In this document: piece after piece, positions 50,378 to 62,400 of the stretch
Position numbering within the stretch: the stretch's first letter is position 1
How the letters are laid out: every line of letters starts with the position of its first letter
The notes under the pieces: generated by a model
What the model saw: the letters and a program-made list of their open reading frames with translations, nothing else
The model's database searches: none
Told to the model about the DNA's origin: nothing
Program-made: the position numbers and the translations under genes
Origin: Arctopsyche grandis
Taxonomy: Eukaryota; Arthropoda; Insecta; Trichoptera; Hydropsychidae
Assembly (NCBI RefSeq): GCF_051622035.1
Contig: NC_135366.1
Location: 9,641,001-9,705,000, forward strand
Direction of reading: 5' to 3'
DNA length: 64,000 bases

Positions 50378-50446
50378 AGATTGCAGATTGCAGATTGCAG
50401 ATTGCAGATTGCAGATTGCAGATTGCAGATTGCAGATTGCAGATTG
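50378..50446. repeat. AGATTGC heptamer array in the ARGLU1 leader
   Basis: Nine perfect copies of AGATTGC followed by a tenth ending in a mismatch, about 110 bp before the ARGLU1 start codon. It creates spurious repetitive open frames on both strands. If transcribed it lies in the 5' UTR. Confidence 0.9.
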
Positions 50447-50553
50447 GAGATCGCAGAGCACGGAGCACAGAGCGGAGGGAACGGAGAGTGCGGTGCGAAC
50501 GCCGACGAGCTGAGCTTCGGTCGCATCCCCTGAGAAGCGAGCTGTCACCGAGC

Positions 50554-53500
50554 ATGGGTCGGTCTCGTTCGGGATCGCGCTCGCGGTCTCGCTCGCATTC
50601 TCGCACGCCCGCTCGCCATAAGCGCAAACGGTCGCGGCCGAAGCACGAACGCGAAAGGGACAGGGACAGGGACAGAGAACCGCATCAACATCCGCATCCT
50701 CATCCGCATCGGGACAGGGATCGAGAACGGGAGCGAGATCCCACTCGCAACAAGACGAGGTACTATATTCTACGTGCTTTGTGCTTTGCCCTATCTTCAT
50801 TTTGACATTTCAATACCTGACTATCGGTCGAATGTGCTTGAAACGTGCTCATGTTTACCAACAAGTTCTCGACCAAAAATTGTTAAATTTATATTAAGCG
50901 ATGTACATATTCAGCAGTTGCATTTTGTCTATGGTGAACTGTCAAATAATATTTGCCAAAACAGATACGTTTTCGGGCATGCCTGATTTTTTTTTCATTT
51001 ATTATATTTACCATCAATATAGTGTTGTGCCCGTTGATTTCAATGGGTGGTTTCGGAAAAGAATTGATACACGAATTAAAATAAAGTTATGTTATATATC
51101 AATATAATGTAAGGTAATTTATGTACGCGCACGTATTAATAGAAAAAGTTGAATGCGCGCATTACACGATAAATGATGAATAAATGTGTGTCTTCATGGA
51201 TGTGTATTTTTTTTTTAATTTATACCAGGAAGGCCAAACAGGTAAACCAAATGCGCCTTCCTGGCCAGAAACATTGTACATTTGATACAAGTGTTGCGTG
51301 GACGTGAAGAGGGGGCTTCCAGAATCGGAGAGAAAGACGCAGAAGGGTTGTAGAAGTCGTTTGGTAGAACTTGGAATGGTTTCCAATTCGAGAGCGCCCC
51401 ATATTTATACATGTTTGGGCTCAACAACTATTGGTCAATGAGTCAGATGATCCCATTGGCCGTTGCATATGGCTCATTCATTCGTAGAGGCCATTTTGGC
51501 GGGAACGAGAGATCAGGTGATCTGCGCTAGTAAACCATCAGTCCACGAGCGCCATTCACCTAATCTCTACGTTACACAAGTATTATTAATATTATACAAA
51601 GTACATGAATACATATCAATTAATATCCACAGAGACATCTATGGTAAAATGTGTACATTTAACAGCATTTTAAACAATTCAGCGAAATTTGAAATTGCTG
51701 AAAACTCGAGATTTTGCGAGAAAATGGGCAAGGTTGCCAATTTGTTGGAACCGTTTCAATGAAAATCAAATAAATTGACAAACTCTGATAGATCTGGCCA
51801 GCAGAAGGATTTTCCCACCAGTGGGATTTAAACCCCGTGACCACTCTGTTCAAAGCATTATACAATAACCACTAGTATATTCTACTGATTGTGTGTACGC
51901 TCCTATGCAGTGTATCTGATGCTTGGCGCTCAATATCAGGAGTTGGTTGTTAGTTGACGCGTCCGCCACATACCCACAAACATGCATACATACATCGCGT
52001 CCGTTTTTATATATATTATAAATTAAAGCATTTAATTTTATATAAACAAAACCCACATAACACTTAAACGGGTAGAAAACTTGATTGATGTTCACTATAT
52101 TTTTGCAGAAAACGTTCACATTCAGCTTCATCGAGTGTTAGTAGTGTGGGGTCTAACGATGGCCGTTCTCGTTCACGGCGTCAGAGAACTCGACCGCCTC
52201 GCACTCCCCGTACGCACATGGATGAAGTGGATAGACTCGCTGACATGGAACGACAGAGACGGCTCAGAGAAGCTGAACAAAAGGTTTGTTTGTATGTTTT
52301 TGGTTATGATTGAAAACAATGTTTAGGTTTTTGTATATATTTGTTATATGTGTGTGTAGGTTGTTGAAGAAGAAGCTGCTAAAAGAATAGAATTGCTCGT
52401 TAAAAAGCGGGTGGATGAAGAATTAGAAAAACGTAAAGATGAAATTGAAATGGAGGTGGCCAAAAGAGTGGAGGAGGCAAAAAGGTTAATGGAAAAAGAA
52501 ATGATGGCAGAAATGGAGCGACAAAGGGAGAAGCAACGTCTAGAGGAAAAATTCCGTGAGGTAATAATGTTTCTATGTAATTTGTGAAAAAGGTACAATG
52601 CGCAATAACTGTTCAGTGTAATTACGCATTGTATACTTGCTAACTGCTGTTCTATTTCATTCAGAATTATGTCTAATTTATGAATTCAAACGTGAACAGT
52701 TTGAAAGTTTTCTATAACAAATTAAACAGCAGTTAACCAATAATTTACAGTTATAATCTTGACAGTTTAGTTCACATATATGTGGAAAATCAACTTCACG
52801 CGATGGGTTTTTGATTTATTTCTGTTTGGGTTTTTTTTTTTGCTGCACACTTTAAGCGATTGGGTATATAATTACATATATATAAATATATATTTTAAAT
52901 GACAATATTTTTATTTTATTATAAAATTTTCACTATCACTATTATTTTTTCATCCATGCATATTGATAGATAGCCTTGTGCTGTTGACTTACAAATTTTA
53001 ATTTTGAAATCGAATATTTCGAATACAGTTTCTTGTGATCTATTAATGTACATATCATAATGTAAAGCTTAATAATTATATGGGGAGGGATTAAGTTGAG
53101 CTATGAGTCGTAAGTACTGGCTGTGACCAGTCTTGTAGTAGCTAAATCAGGTATGAAGACAGAACCGTACGCGAACTGAACACCCATGGTCTCATTTTGG
53201 CTGTTGGCTGCTTTGACGGTAGTGGCCGATCCTCACAAGGTATTCTTTGACATCTTATTACTTTATTAATTTTTTCATCTCAGTGGTCTGCAGTTGTGTG
53301 ATGACAGTGTTTTCAGCGTGACTGTTTCATAAGACTTCTTCAAGGGTTTGTCCAAGTGGTGAGTCGTTCTGCCTTTTGGAGATATTTTTCTTGGACCTTA
53401 TATTGTACATGATTTTTAAAAGATTTTTTCTTTTAAAAAAGTGCTCTAAATTGAACAATACGGCTCTTTTCAATATCGGGTTCGATTTTAAAAAGTGTTA

Positions 53501-54268
53501 TATTGTATATGTTTTTATTTTCGCACCAGATTATCGTCACTTTTGGAATACAATATTCGAGCACCACTTTTTCATCAATGAATACTATTTCATTTAAAAT
53601 TTTACAAGAAAAGTTTTCTTAAACAGTTACCACACGTTGACAGATTATCAAAACGTGCATGTATGTTTGTATATTTGATGTTATATGAAATTGAGTGCAA
53701 TGACTGCACTCAAGTATGTGCAACTAAGAAAGAATGATTATATTGTATGACAAGTTTTATTATGTGTTATATTTTGTGGACAAACATGCACTGTTGACAA
53801 GCCTTATTATAAAAATGGGCACATTTTATTATTATTTATTTGATGTTTGAAAACATGCATCAGTGAAGGGAATGTTTGAAAGTAGTTATTTTATTTAATT
53901 CGTTATTGTTTTATGTCTTAATTGTTCATCTTATTATACAGGAGGAGGAGGCCCGCAAAAGACAAGCTCTAGAAGCGATCATGGCTGAAAATAACCGTAA
54001 AATTGAGGAAGCCCAAAAGAAATTGGTAATTTTGGCATTGTTTTCATTGTTTTACTGTTGCTTTAGTGTATTGTCATGCAAAATGTCTTATTTCGCATTC
54101 AAGGCTGAAGACCGGCTAGCCATGATCGAAGAGCAACGAAAGATGGACGAAGAAAGACAAAAACTCAAGAAAGAACAAGAGAAGCGCGTTAAAGAGGAAC
54201 AGAAAAAAATTCTTGGTAAAAATAATTCCAGACCTAAGTTATCCTTTTCGTTAAAGCCCTCTTCCTGA
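50554..54268 (+). CDS. Arginine and glutamate-rich protein 1 (ARGLU1) homologue
   Basis: Five exons (50554-50759, 52109-52283, 52360-52560, 53942-54025, 54104-54268) give 276 residues against 273 in human. ARGLU1 is a nuclear protein that binds RNA and splicing factors and cooperates with Mediator and nuclear receptors. The N-terminal third is RS/RE/RD-rich ([19 protein letters not shown]). The rest is the family's charged helix: ARRVEEL-like [51 protein letters not shown]. It ends [19 protein letters not shown], a diagnostic C-terminus. A His-Pro run (HQHPHPHPH) in exon 1 is unusual. Intron 1 contains a SINE with a nested solo LTR; intron 4 is 78 nt and has no stop. Confidence 0.93.
51222..51892 (-). 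mobile_element. SINE copy in ARGLU1 intron 1, with nested LTR
   Basis: On the minus strand, head (GTGGTTATTGTATAATGC, GGGTTTAAATCC), body (TTGAAACGGTTCC) and tail (GGCCTTCCTGG) are in family order. It is interrupted by a solo LTR at 51292-51576. Confidence 0.65.
51292..51576. mobile_element. Candidate solo LTR, 285 bp
   Basis: It begins TGTTGCGTGGACG and ends CTCTACGTTACA, i.e. TG...CA with imperfect inverted tips (TGTTGCG / TGTAACG), flanked by CAAG on both sides (51288-51291, 51577-51580). Removing it restores the SINE sequence. No internal retroelement genes remain. Confidence 0.6.
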
Positions 54269-54774
54269 GTTACATTATTGTTATTTAGATTTAATTTTTT
54301 TTTATTTTGTGAAAAATGTGTGTCATTTAGTTCAGTTCAATACCGCTGAATATTTGATCACACATTTATTACACTATAACAAATATATTGTTAGTCATAG
54401 GTTTTTACATTCGAAAGTTCATTGTTATTAACCCCTCATGCCTGATCATCATACCTTGCAATAATTCATGTTTTAATTGTTGTATAATTTTTTTTTATAC
54501 ATATTTATAAATACATTTTTTAATACGATAGGTTGCATCAATCACAATCTCATCGTTTCAATTTAATTAATTATACAATTCACATTTCCATATTTTCTTG
54601 GTTGTGTGTGCATGTACATATGTATAATATGTTTTCTGTGTATATCTTGTTATTATTTCGATAATTTATAGATTTTGACGTTGTATAGTAAAACTTTACA
54701 TTTATACTGTTTAAAATACTTTTTTTTTATATAACATAATCTTTGCGGTTTTTTTCTAAAAATGAATGTTTTAA

Positions 54775-54780
54775 AATAAA
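54775..54780 (+). terminator. ARGLU1 poly(A) signal
   Basis: AATAAA about 0.5 kb after the ARGLU1 stop, followed by a T/GT-rich tract (TGTTTATTGTTTCATTTTG). Confidence 0.6.
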
Positions 54781-55082
54781 TGTTTATTGTTTCATTTTGT
54801 TTGGTTTATTTAAAAAAAAAAGATTGTTTTGGTGACATTTTTGTGATACATCAATCTTGTGTTCATCAATCTCTTCAGGCTTGAGTGGTTAAATTACTTA
54901 AAATGCGACTCCGCCATCGTAGTTTACAAATTTACACAATGAATTTACACAATTTAATAAACGATTTTACAGTCATAATATTATAGAAATATTACAATTG
55001 TATTTCATTGTAATTTATAGTGAATGTATAATGATGATTTTCATAATGAATTATGATGATTTTTGTTATCCAATAAAGCAGT

Positions 55083-57942
55083 TCAAAAATGTTTTTTTTC
55101 TTTGATTTTATAAGGCTTGATTTTTTTTACATCGTATAGATTTATTTTTAATGTATTTCGTCTAGGAATACTTTTGATGCTAACATGTTTTCCTTTTTCT
55201 TTCAAAATTTGTGTTCCTGTTACACAAAGTTTGTTCATGTTCTGTTTATTCATGGCGTATCTTGACGGAGTTGTCGTTTGGCAATAAATGCGTTCAAAGT
55301 TTCCCGTATTAGCTCCATGATCGTTTGGGTAGTCTAAAATAACTGTAAAATAAATCAAGATGTAAATAATTACGAAGTAACTGGGTTTGGTGCATCCGCT
55401 CTAAAATCGCCAGATAAACGAACGGCAGCTTTAAACGTAATTCTCGTTTTCTCGAATGATAGATTGCACATCAGATGACGATTAACCTTTCGATGTGCAC
55501 AGATGCAATTATTAAAATTGAGTTGGGTCTTTCTGGTGAGTTTAATAAGGCAAGATTCGGAACTTATCGAATCTTGCCTTATTAAACTCGCCTGAAAGAT
55601 CCAACTCAATTTTAATAATTGCATCTGTGCACATCGAAAGGTTACCCGTCATCTGATGTGCAATGTATCATTCGAGAAGACGAGAATTGCATTTAAAGCA
55701 GCCGTCCGTTAATCTGTCGTTCAATTTGTCTGACGATTTTAGAGCGGATGCACTGCATCCGAAGTAACTATATGTATATAAAAGTTAACCGTATAAAATA
55801 CCTTTCATAGAATCTTTCAGAGCTTCCGGACACATTTCTCTAGTGACTGGTGTCGTTGGTGTCATGTCCGGGCGACTGTTGATTTCAATCAACCACGGTT
55901 TAAATTTTTCATCCAATACAAAATCACAACCATAAAATGCAAAGTCGTTCTTCCTATATATCATTCCTGACTGGCTGCACAGCATTGTGCCGATTATATT
56001 CTCTTTCATCCCTGGATATATGATATTTCTCCAAACCCTTGGATGTCCGATTTTGCACAAATATTCCTTGAACTGCAACAACGACCACATATTGCACTGT
56101 GGCAAATTTGTATCTCTATCGTCACCGACTTCGTAATTTTTTTGCACTGCATGATTAGTTAGGTGAATGGATTCGTGGTAGTTGTACAGATCGTACACTT
56201 TAGAACTAAATCGCAAGTAGCAGTTTCTGTACATCCATATCGTGAGGGGGTATGTTTTGGTAATTAGGTAATATTGACGAATGTCAAACTTAGTTTTATA
56301 TATCAGTAAAGGTGCTTCTAAAAATAATATTAAATATTAATGACAGCAAAAGTCTAATATACGTATATGCAGGGCTTTTTTCCCATGTAACGCGGTGAAA
56401 TGGCGTTCTGGCACCTTTTTGTGTTAACATTTTTTATGTTTCAAACGAATATTCTACATATATATTATAATATAATTTGAATATAATCTTTTCCAATAAA
56501 ATCTTGACAAGAAATGAGAAAAAAAACCCTGCATTTATTTATGTATATATAAATAATACAATGGTTTTGTATTAAATAAGAGCTCAACAGTTATTCTAGG
56601 TAAGTTGAATTATCACATTGGGATGTATGTATTTCTGAAAATGAAACCTTCCCACAAAAACAATGTTTTGATTCATATTATCACCAGTTTAATTTTATTG
56701 TACAAAAAAGTCAGATATATAGGTTTTTCATTCCAAATTGACCCTTTTTATTTAATTTCAAATTGACATTGAAAAGAGGTCAATTTGAATTGAAAAAGGT
56801 TGAATTTGAAATGAGAAAGGGTCATTTTAAAATGAAAAGGATCAATTTGGAATGAAAAACCTTTATGTAGTTTGGTGGTTAAAATATTAGTCACGTGGTG
56901 AATGTTTTTTTCAGAACTTCATCCATTTAACAATTCATTATCATTTCATACCCTTACCTATATACTTTTGCACGACATATTTATATGCACTTGTCTTAAT
57001 ATTCTCGAAAATTTCATTCAAATTAGATTTTATCGTTATTCCTCTTCCTAGACTGCCATATTCTGGTTTTACAATCCACAAGTTGAATATGCCTTCACAG
57101 TAATGTTGAGGATTATATTTTTTAATTTTATTCAAAATCTTGTATATCAAGATTTTATAATGTAAATAGTTAATATTTTCCATATTCAATTGCTTAATTC
57201 CATGAGTTAAATCGTTAAAATTCTCAAGGAACGTCGACCAGTCACCCAATTCAAACTCATCACTTTTATCTATATCAAAATGTTCTTTAGAATTCAAATA
57301 ACATATACACTTATCCATTGCAAATTGTAGGTTATCAAAAGGAACAATTGTCATGCCTTCAGTATAATGTACATGTTCACCTGCAAACCACTTCAGCAAA
57401 CTGGTGCATGCTGTAAATTTATAATCGTATTCGAATTCTTCTACGCTATCATTGTCTAAAATGTACGATCTAGGAATATTGATGTTGGATATTCCTTTTA
57501 CACAGCACCATTGTTTGTTTTCGAACGATTTGCAAAGACCACTCTTTGTTGAAAAATCGTAATCGCTCATACAAATTCTGTTTATTGTTTGATCACTGTG
57601 GAAGATGTTTGAAAAGTTTCTGAAAACTGAATACCAAAGTAAATTTGGTGACGTGTTGTGAAGTATCTCCGATATTAGTATCGATTCTAACGTTGAATTC
57701 AGTTCATTTTCATCCGTGATTTGACATTGCCTCAACCTTGTTGATTGATCTACGGTTAATTTTTGCACCCAATTCCGTTCTATTAATGAATCTTTTATTG
57801 CAGCACACTGCCCTTGTAGACTGAAAACTTTTTTAACAGCAATCGCATTATTTGCAAGCTGCTTCAAATGCTGATACTTAACTCGGTTCCTACGTAATTT
57901 TGACAACAGTTTTTCAATCGATATTTGTTTATCTTCAGCCAT
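55083..57942 (-). CDS. Compact TTLL3-type tubulin glycylase paralogue (copy B)
   Basis: Three exons (56958-57942, 55802-56317, 55083-55342) join in phase to 586 residues. TTLL3 enzymes use an ATP-grasp fold to attach glycine to glutamate side chains of axonemal tubulin. Motifs: LWIVKPEYGSLGRGI (about 288-302), YVVQKYI, KFDIRQYYLIT, YHESIHLTNHAVQKNY, and the metal/ATP motif [16 protein letters not shown] (about 469-484) with Glu and Asn intact. The canonical SRGRGI is SLGRGI here, so the first Arg is lost. It lacks the long tail of copy A. Its two introns coincide with two of the six in copy A. Intron 2 holds a 377-bp foldback element. No frame damage; a testis-specific or divergent enzyme is possible. 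Confidence 0.88.
55383..55759. mobile_element. 377-bp foldback element with 9-bp target duplication
   Basis: Two arms of about 180 bp form a near-perfect hairpin around GATTCGGAACTTATCGAATC. The termini are GGGTTTGGTGCATCCGC and the complement of GGATGCAGTGCATCCGC. The flanks are CGAAGTAACT at 55373-55382 and 55760-55769, so at least 9 bp (GAAGTAACT) is duplicated. A 9-bp duplication fits MULE or Foldback-type transposition. It sits in intron 2 of the compact TTLL3 gene. Confidence 0.8.
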
Positions 57943-59460
57943 TTTTAATTTAAAAATAGAAATATTTTTTGCAAAGTAATTTTAGTCCCACTTTCTACAA
58001 TTTAGGTTCCAATAATGAAAGCTTAAATTTCAATTGTTTTTTTTTTTTTTAATATTCATTAGCGATATTTGTTTAATTATTATTTCAAGGGTAATTAATT
58101 TATGTAAGTAAAACAAAGTCGAAAAAAATAAATATGATTGTTTTGGTTGTATAATAATAATAATATAATCTAAAACAATTATATGATAAAATAATCACTT
58201 ACAAAAACAATAATATTTGAATACATTTATTTTATTCGCTTCAATTTAACAACAAATTTATAGTAAAATATCATTTATCTATGTATGTTTTGTGGTGTGT
58301 TGTGACAATTTGATGCCATGTTTACATATACATATTGAGATAAACGAATGCAAACAGTGTACATTTCTCTTATCTTTTTATTTTTAGAAATTGATGATCT
58401 CATAGCCCTTCAGTTTTTGTTCTTTTACTTGAAATGATACGTATCATTATTTGTTACATATTCTATATAAAGATTGCTTAATGCAGCTCTCACTCTTGCT
58501 GATAGAATTGAATATTTTTATAATTGATACTTTCAATAAATATAAATATAATACTGTACAGTGGTGATCTCATTGCCCGTCAGTTTTTGTTCTTTTCTTT
58601 GAAATGATACGTATCATTATTTGTTACATATTCTATATAAAGATTGCTTGATGCAGTTCTCACTCTTACTGATAGAATTGAATATTTTTATAATTGATAC
58701 TTACAATAAACATAAATATAATACTGTACAGTGGTGATCTCATAGCCCATCAGTTTTTGTTCTCTTACTTGAAATGATACGTATCATTATTTGTTACATA
58801 GTCTATATAAAGATTGTTGATGCAGTTCTCACTCTTGCTGATAGAATTGAATATTTTTATAATTGATACTTACAATAAACATAAATATAATACTGTACAG
58901 TGGTGATCTCATTGCCCGTCAGTTTTTGTTCTCTTCCTTGAAATGATACGTACCATTATTTGTTACATATTCTATATAAAGATTGCTTGATGCAGTTCTC
59001 ACTCTTGCTGATAGAATTGAATATTTTTACAATTGATACTAACAATAAATAAAAATATAATATTGTACAGTGGTGATCTCATTGCTCGTCAGTTTTTGTT
59101 CTCTTCCTTGAAATGATACGTATCCTTATTTGTTACATATCCTATATAAAGATTGCTTGATGCAGCTCTCGCTCTTGCTGATAAAATTGAACATTTTTAC
59201 AATTGATACTAACAATAAACATAAATATAATGTTGTACAGTGGTAATAGCGAGGGCATAATAATGATTTTAATTGTGAGTTGTCAGTAATCAGATGACTG
59301 TTAGTGTATTGACTTCCGTGTTTTTAATACTTCATAGACTTATCACTATTGCTGATACTTCTGATTAAAACTGCATTATGATTAATGCACTCTTGATTAA
59401 TCCACTGATTTGTAATTGAACTATCATCACAACCTCTACTTCTTGACAATGCAATAGCAA
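57943..59460. other. Interval between the TTLL3 paralogues
   Basis: It holds the upstream region of the compact copy and the 3' flank of the larger copy. More than half is the 170-bp tandem array. The 450 bp next to the compact gene is AT-rich with no clear Inr/DPE. Confidence 0.6.
58396..59244. repeat. Five-copy 170-bp satellite array
   Basis: Units start with GATCTCAT at 58396, 58566, 58736, 58905 and 59075 (lengths 170, 170, 169, 170, 170). Copies are roughly 90% or more alike by eye. Each carries the dyad AATGATACGTATCATT or a one-base variant, a GCAGYTCTCRCTCTTGCTGAT block, and an ACAATAAAYATAAATATAAT stretch. Confidence 0.95.
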
Positions 59461-62400
59461 TCAGTTGTTATTGCTGTCTAACGTTACTTCTGTTTTATAT
59501 TGTTTATAACATGAACCACTTTTGTTTAATTTAATCTCTATATCTTGTAACTTTTTGTTGTCCCTTTTACAGTGTTTAACCCTTTTGATATTTAAACTCA
59601 CAGTTGAGAATGATTTTGTTGGATCAGTTTCAAGTGTGTCATTTGGTCCTTTACGCAACATCTTATGAAATGCCATTATACCTGGACTGAATACTCTCGG
59701 AGTAACTTGTAGAGTTTGTTTACCGTCTGATTTAATACCACTTTGTAATACGGATGATGAACACGATCTTAATATACTAGCAGTATCTCGTTCCCATGCA
59801 GCTGGTTCAATATAACATCGCTTATTCCCAACAGATTTAATAATGTTTGGATCGTGCCAATAAATTTTCTCTATATTTTTACTTGGGACTTTATTGCCTT
59901 TTTTTGGATCTTTTGAATTAGCTATTTTCAATTCATTGTCGTTTCTGAAGCAATAATTTGCAGCTGTGGGATTTTTCGTTTTAATATTTTGATTTCTATC
60001 TTTTTTTGCACTGTGTTTTCTCAATGACGTGTTAGAGCTAGATTTTCGTTTCTTAGTTGACGCTTTTAAAAGTAAACCCGATTTAACTACTGTTAAAGCA
60101 TGTTGAACTGTTGGCGTGGGCTTTCTTTCAAATTCCTTTGTGGTATTTTGATTTGTGTCTGCATTGTATGGCTGAAGCCATGACATTAATTCTGGTATCA
60201 CCGAGCTGTTGTAACCAGAATTAGGTCGTGTATTAACACGTGATTCTTCTTCTTGTTTTTGTTTTGGTACAACTGGTGTAGGTTCTCTTTCCGTTTTGGG
60301 TTTCTCAACTTTGATTTTCTTAAATATCTTTTTACCACTAACAGAGAGTGATAAACCAAGATAAGCAGGCGCTCTTGGTACCACCTGCTTATATATCAAT
60401 TCAAACATGCCAGTGTTTGCATCAGGATTTGATTTTCTATCTATTACAACTGAAATTTAAATCTTCCATGAAAATGACAATTTATAACTTGAAAATTTTT
60501 ATAAAATCAATGCTGGAAAAAAAACCTTTTGTTATGTCCTCTAAGCACTGCGGACACAATCTAGCTGTTACACTTGTAGTCGGTGCCAAATCTGGACTGG
60601 AATTAATTTCTATTAACCAGGGAGTAAAATCTTCTGTGAGCATAAAATCTGCCCCATATAATTCAAAACTGTTTAGTCGTCGATCCATAGTATCTTGGCA
60701 AGCAAGCATGGTGCCAATTAGACATTCCCTCATTCCCGGGTATATTTTGTCTTCCCAAATACCGGATTTACCAATTTGCCTTATACATTTAAAGAAATTT
60801 AATACATATTTTCTGACTATAATATTATATATGTAATAATTTTCTAATTACCTCAAATAAGTTTTAAATGTATGACAATCCCACATGTTCTCATCCGGTA
60901 GTGCTTTATCTCGTTGATTGTGGTTTTTATATTTTGACTGGATTGCGTTGTTAGTTAGATGAACAGATTCATGATAATTTGTTAAATTGAAGAGTTGAGA
61001 ACTAAATCTCAAATAACTATCCCTGTAGCATTGATATTATATAATACATCATCATTTCTATAAAAATTATTTAAATTCAAACGATACTCACTTGTACATC
61101 CATATTGTTAGTGGTTGGGAACTTGTAATCAAAAACCATTGACGTATATCAAATTTTGTATTGTAGATAATTAAAGGATTTTCTAAAATAAATAGTAACT
61201 ACTTTTCAATTCTATTGTTCACATGAACTTACCTAAATTATTCAAGAAATCATTACCAATGTATTTTTGTACAACGTATCGCGTTTTAGCAGCAAGAGGA
61301 AAATTTACAATACCAACAATGTCTTTTAAGTTGTTCATTAGTTGAATGCCTCTGCCTCGGCATTTATTTCCAGGTTTCACTATCCAAATATTCATGATTC
61401 CATCTAAATCCATCTGCGGCCAATATTTGGCAATAGCCAAAAGTAATTTTGATGCACGTCGCTCTGTTGCACTAAAACATTCACATTCCTGAAGAATAAG
61501 CTTATTATAAAAAGCATTAATTTTAAATTATACATTAATTACATGAAACACATTGAGTTTTCATCCAAAAATTTTGCGTTTTCATGAATCAATAAATAAT
61601 GATGAGTCAAGAATTGATCCCACTCGTGTTCCCATATATGCTTAGTTCGGTCTTCGACTTCGTCAATATCGTTGTGGTATACGAAAGTTAAATATTCACT
61701 GACTCGATTTAACGCAAACTCGACAGCAGTACATGGAACTTTGCCTTCTATTGAAGCTACACTTTCAGGACCTCCTTTCGAAAATGTGTTCGTCAACCAT
61801 TTGAGCAGTCCTAAACATGCAGTCAAACGAAAATCGTCGACAAACTCGTCCAATTGATCTTGATTGTGGAGAATGTAACATCTAGGAAACATAGTACTGG
61901 CCACTCCGGGTTCATTATACCAGTACGTTTGGTTCAAAGCGGCACACAAACCTTCCTTTGATGTAAAACTTGATCTGCAAAACCTGATGGAAACTTTTAC
62001 ATCAAAAGTTTCAAATTGAAAAACATATATTTATAAATATATTTAAATAAATTACCTGCTTATCATCACATCCTTCTTTACAAGCATCCAATCATATTTG
62101 TCTCTTTTTGTTGTCCACAAAAAGTCCACGGGTTGGTGATCCAAAAACTTGTTTAATATTGCTTTTTCACATTTGAGCTTTAATAATTTTTCAGATTCAC
62201 TTAAACTTTTTGAAGTTGTGTCATTCGTAGATAGCTCAGAGCTCAGATTATACATTTGATGTATGCGCGGTTTTGAGGAGTCGATTTTTTCCACCCAGCC
62301 TCTTTCCAGTAATGCGTGTCTTATGGCAGGAAAACCTCCTCCTTTTATCAAAAATACTTTCTTCTCTTTTCCTGCAGTTTCCGCCATTTTTCTGAGTTCT

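Noticed and set aside
50378-50446. CRISPR-like or structured array
   Set aside because: Seven-base units without spacers in an insect gene leader; a simple tandem repeat.
50169-50800. Long open frames on the minus strand opposite ARGLU1 exon 1, including repeated LQSAICN
   Set aside because: They are translations of the AGATTGC heptamer array and of the antisense of an RS/RD-rich exon, which lacks stops for compositional reasons.
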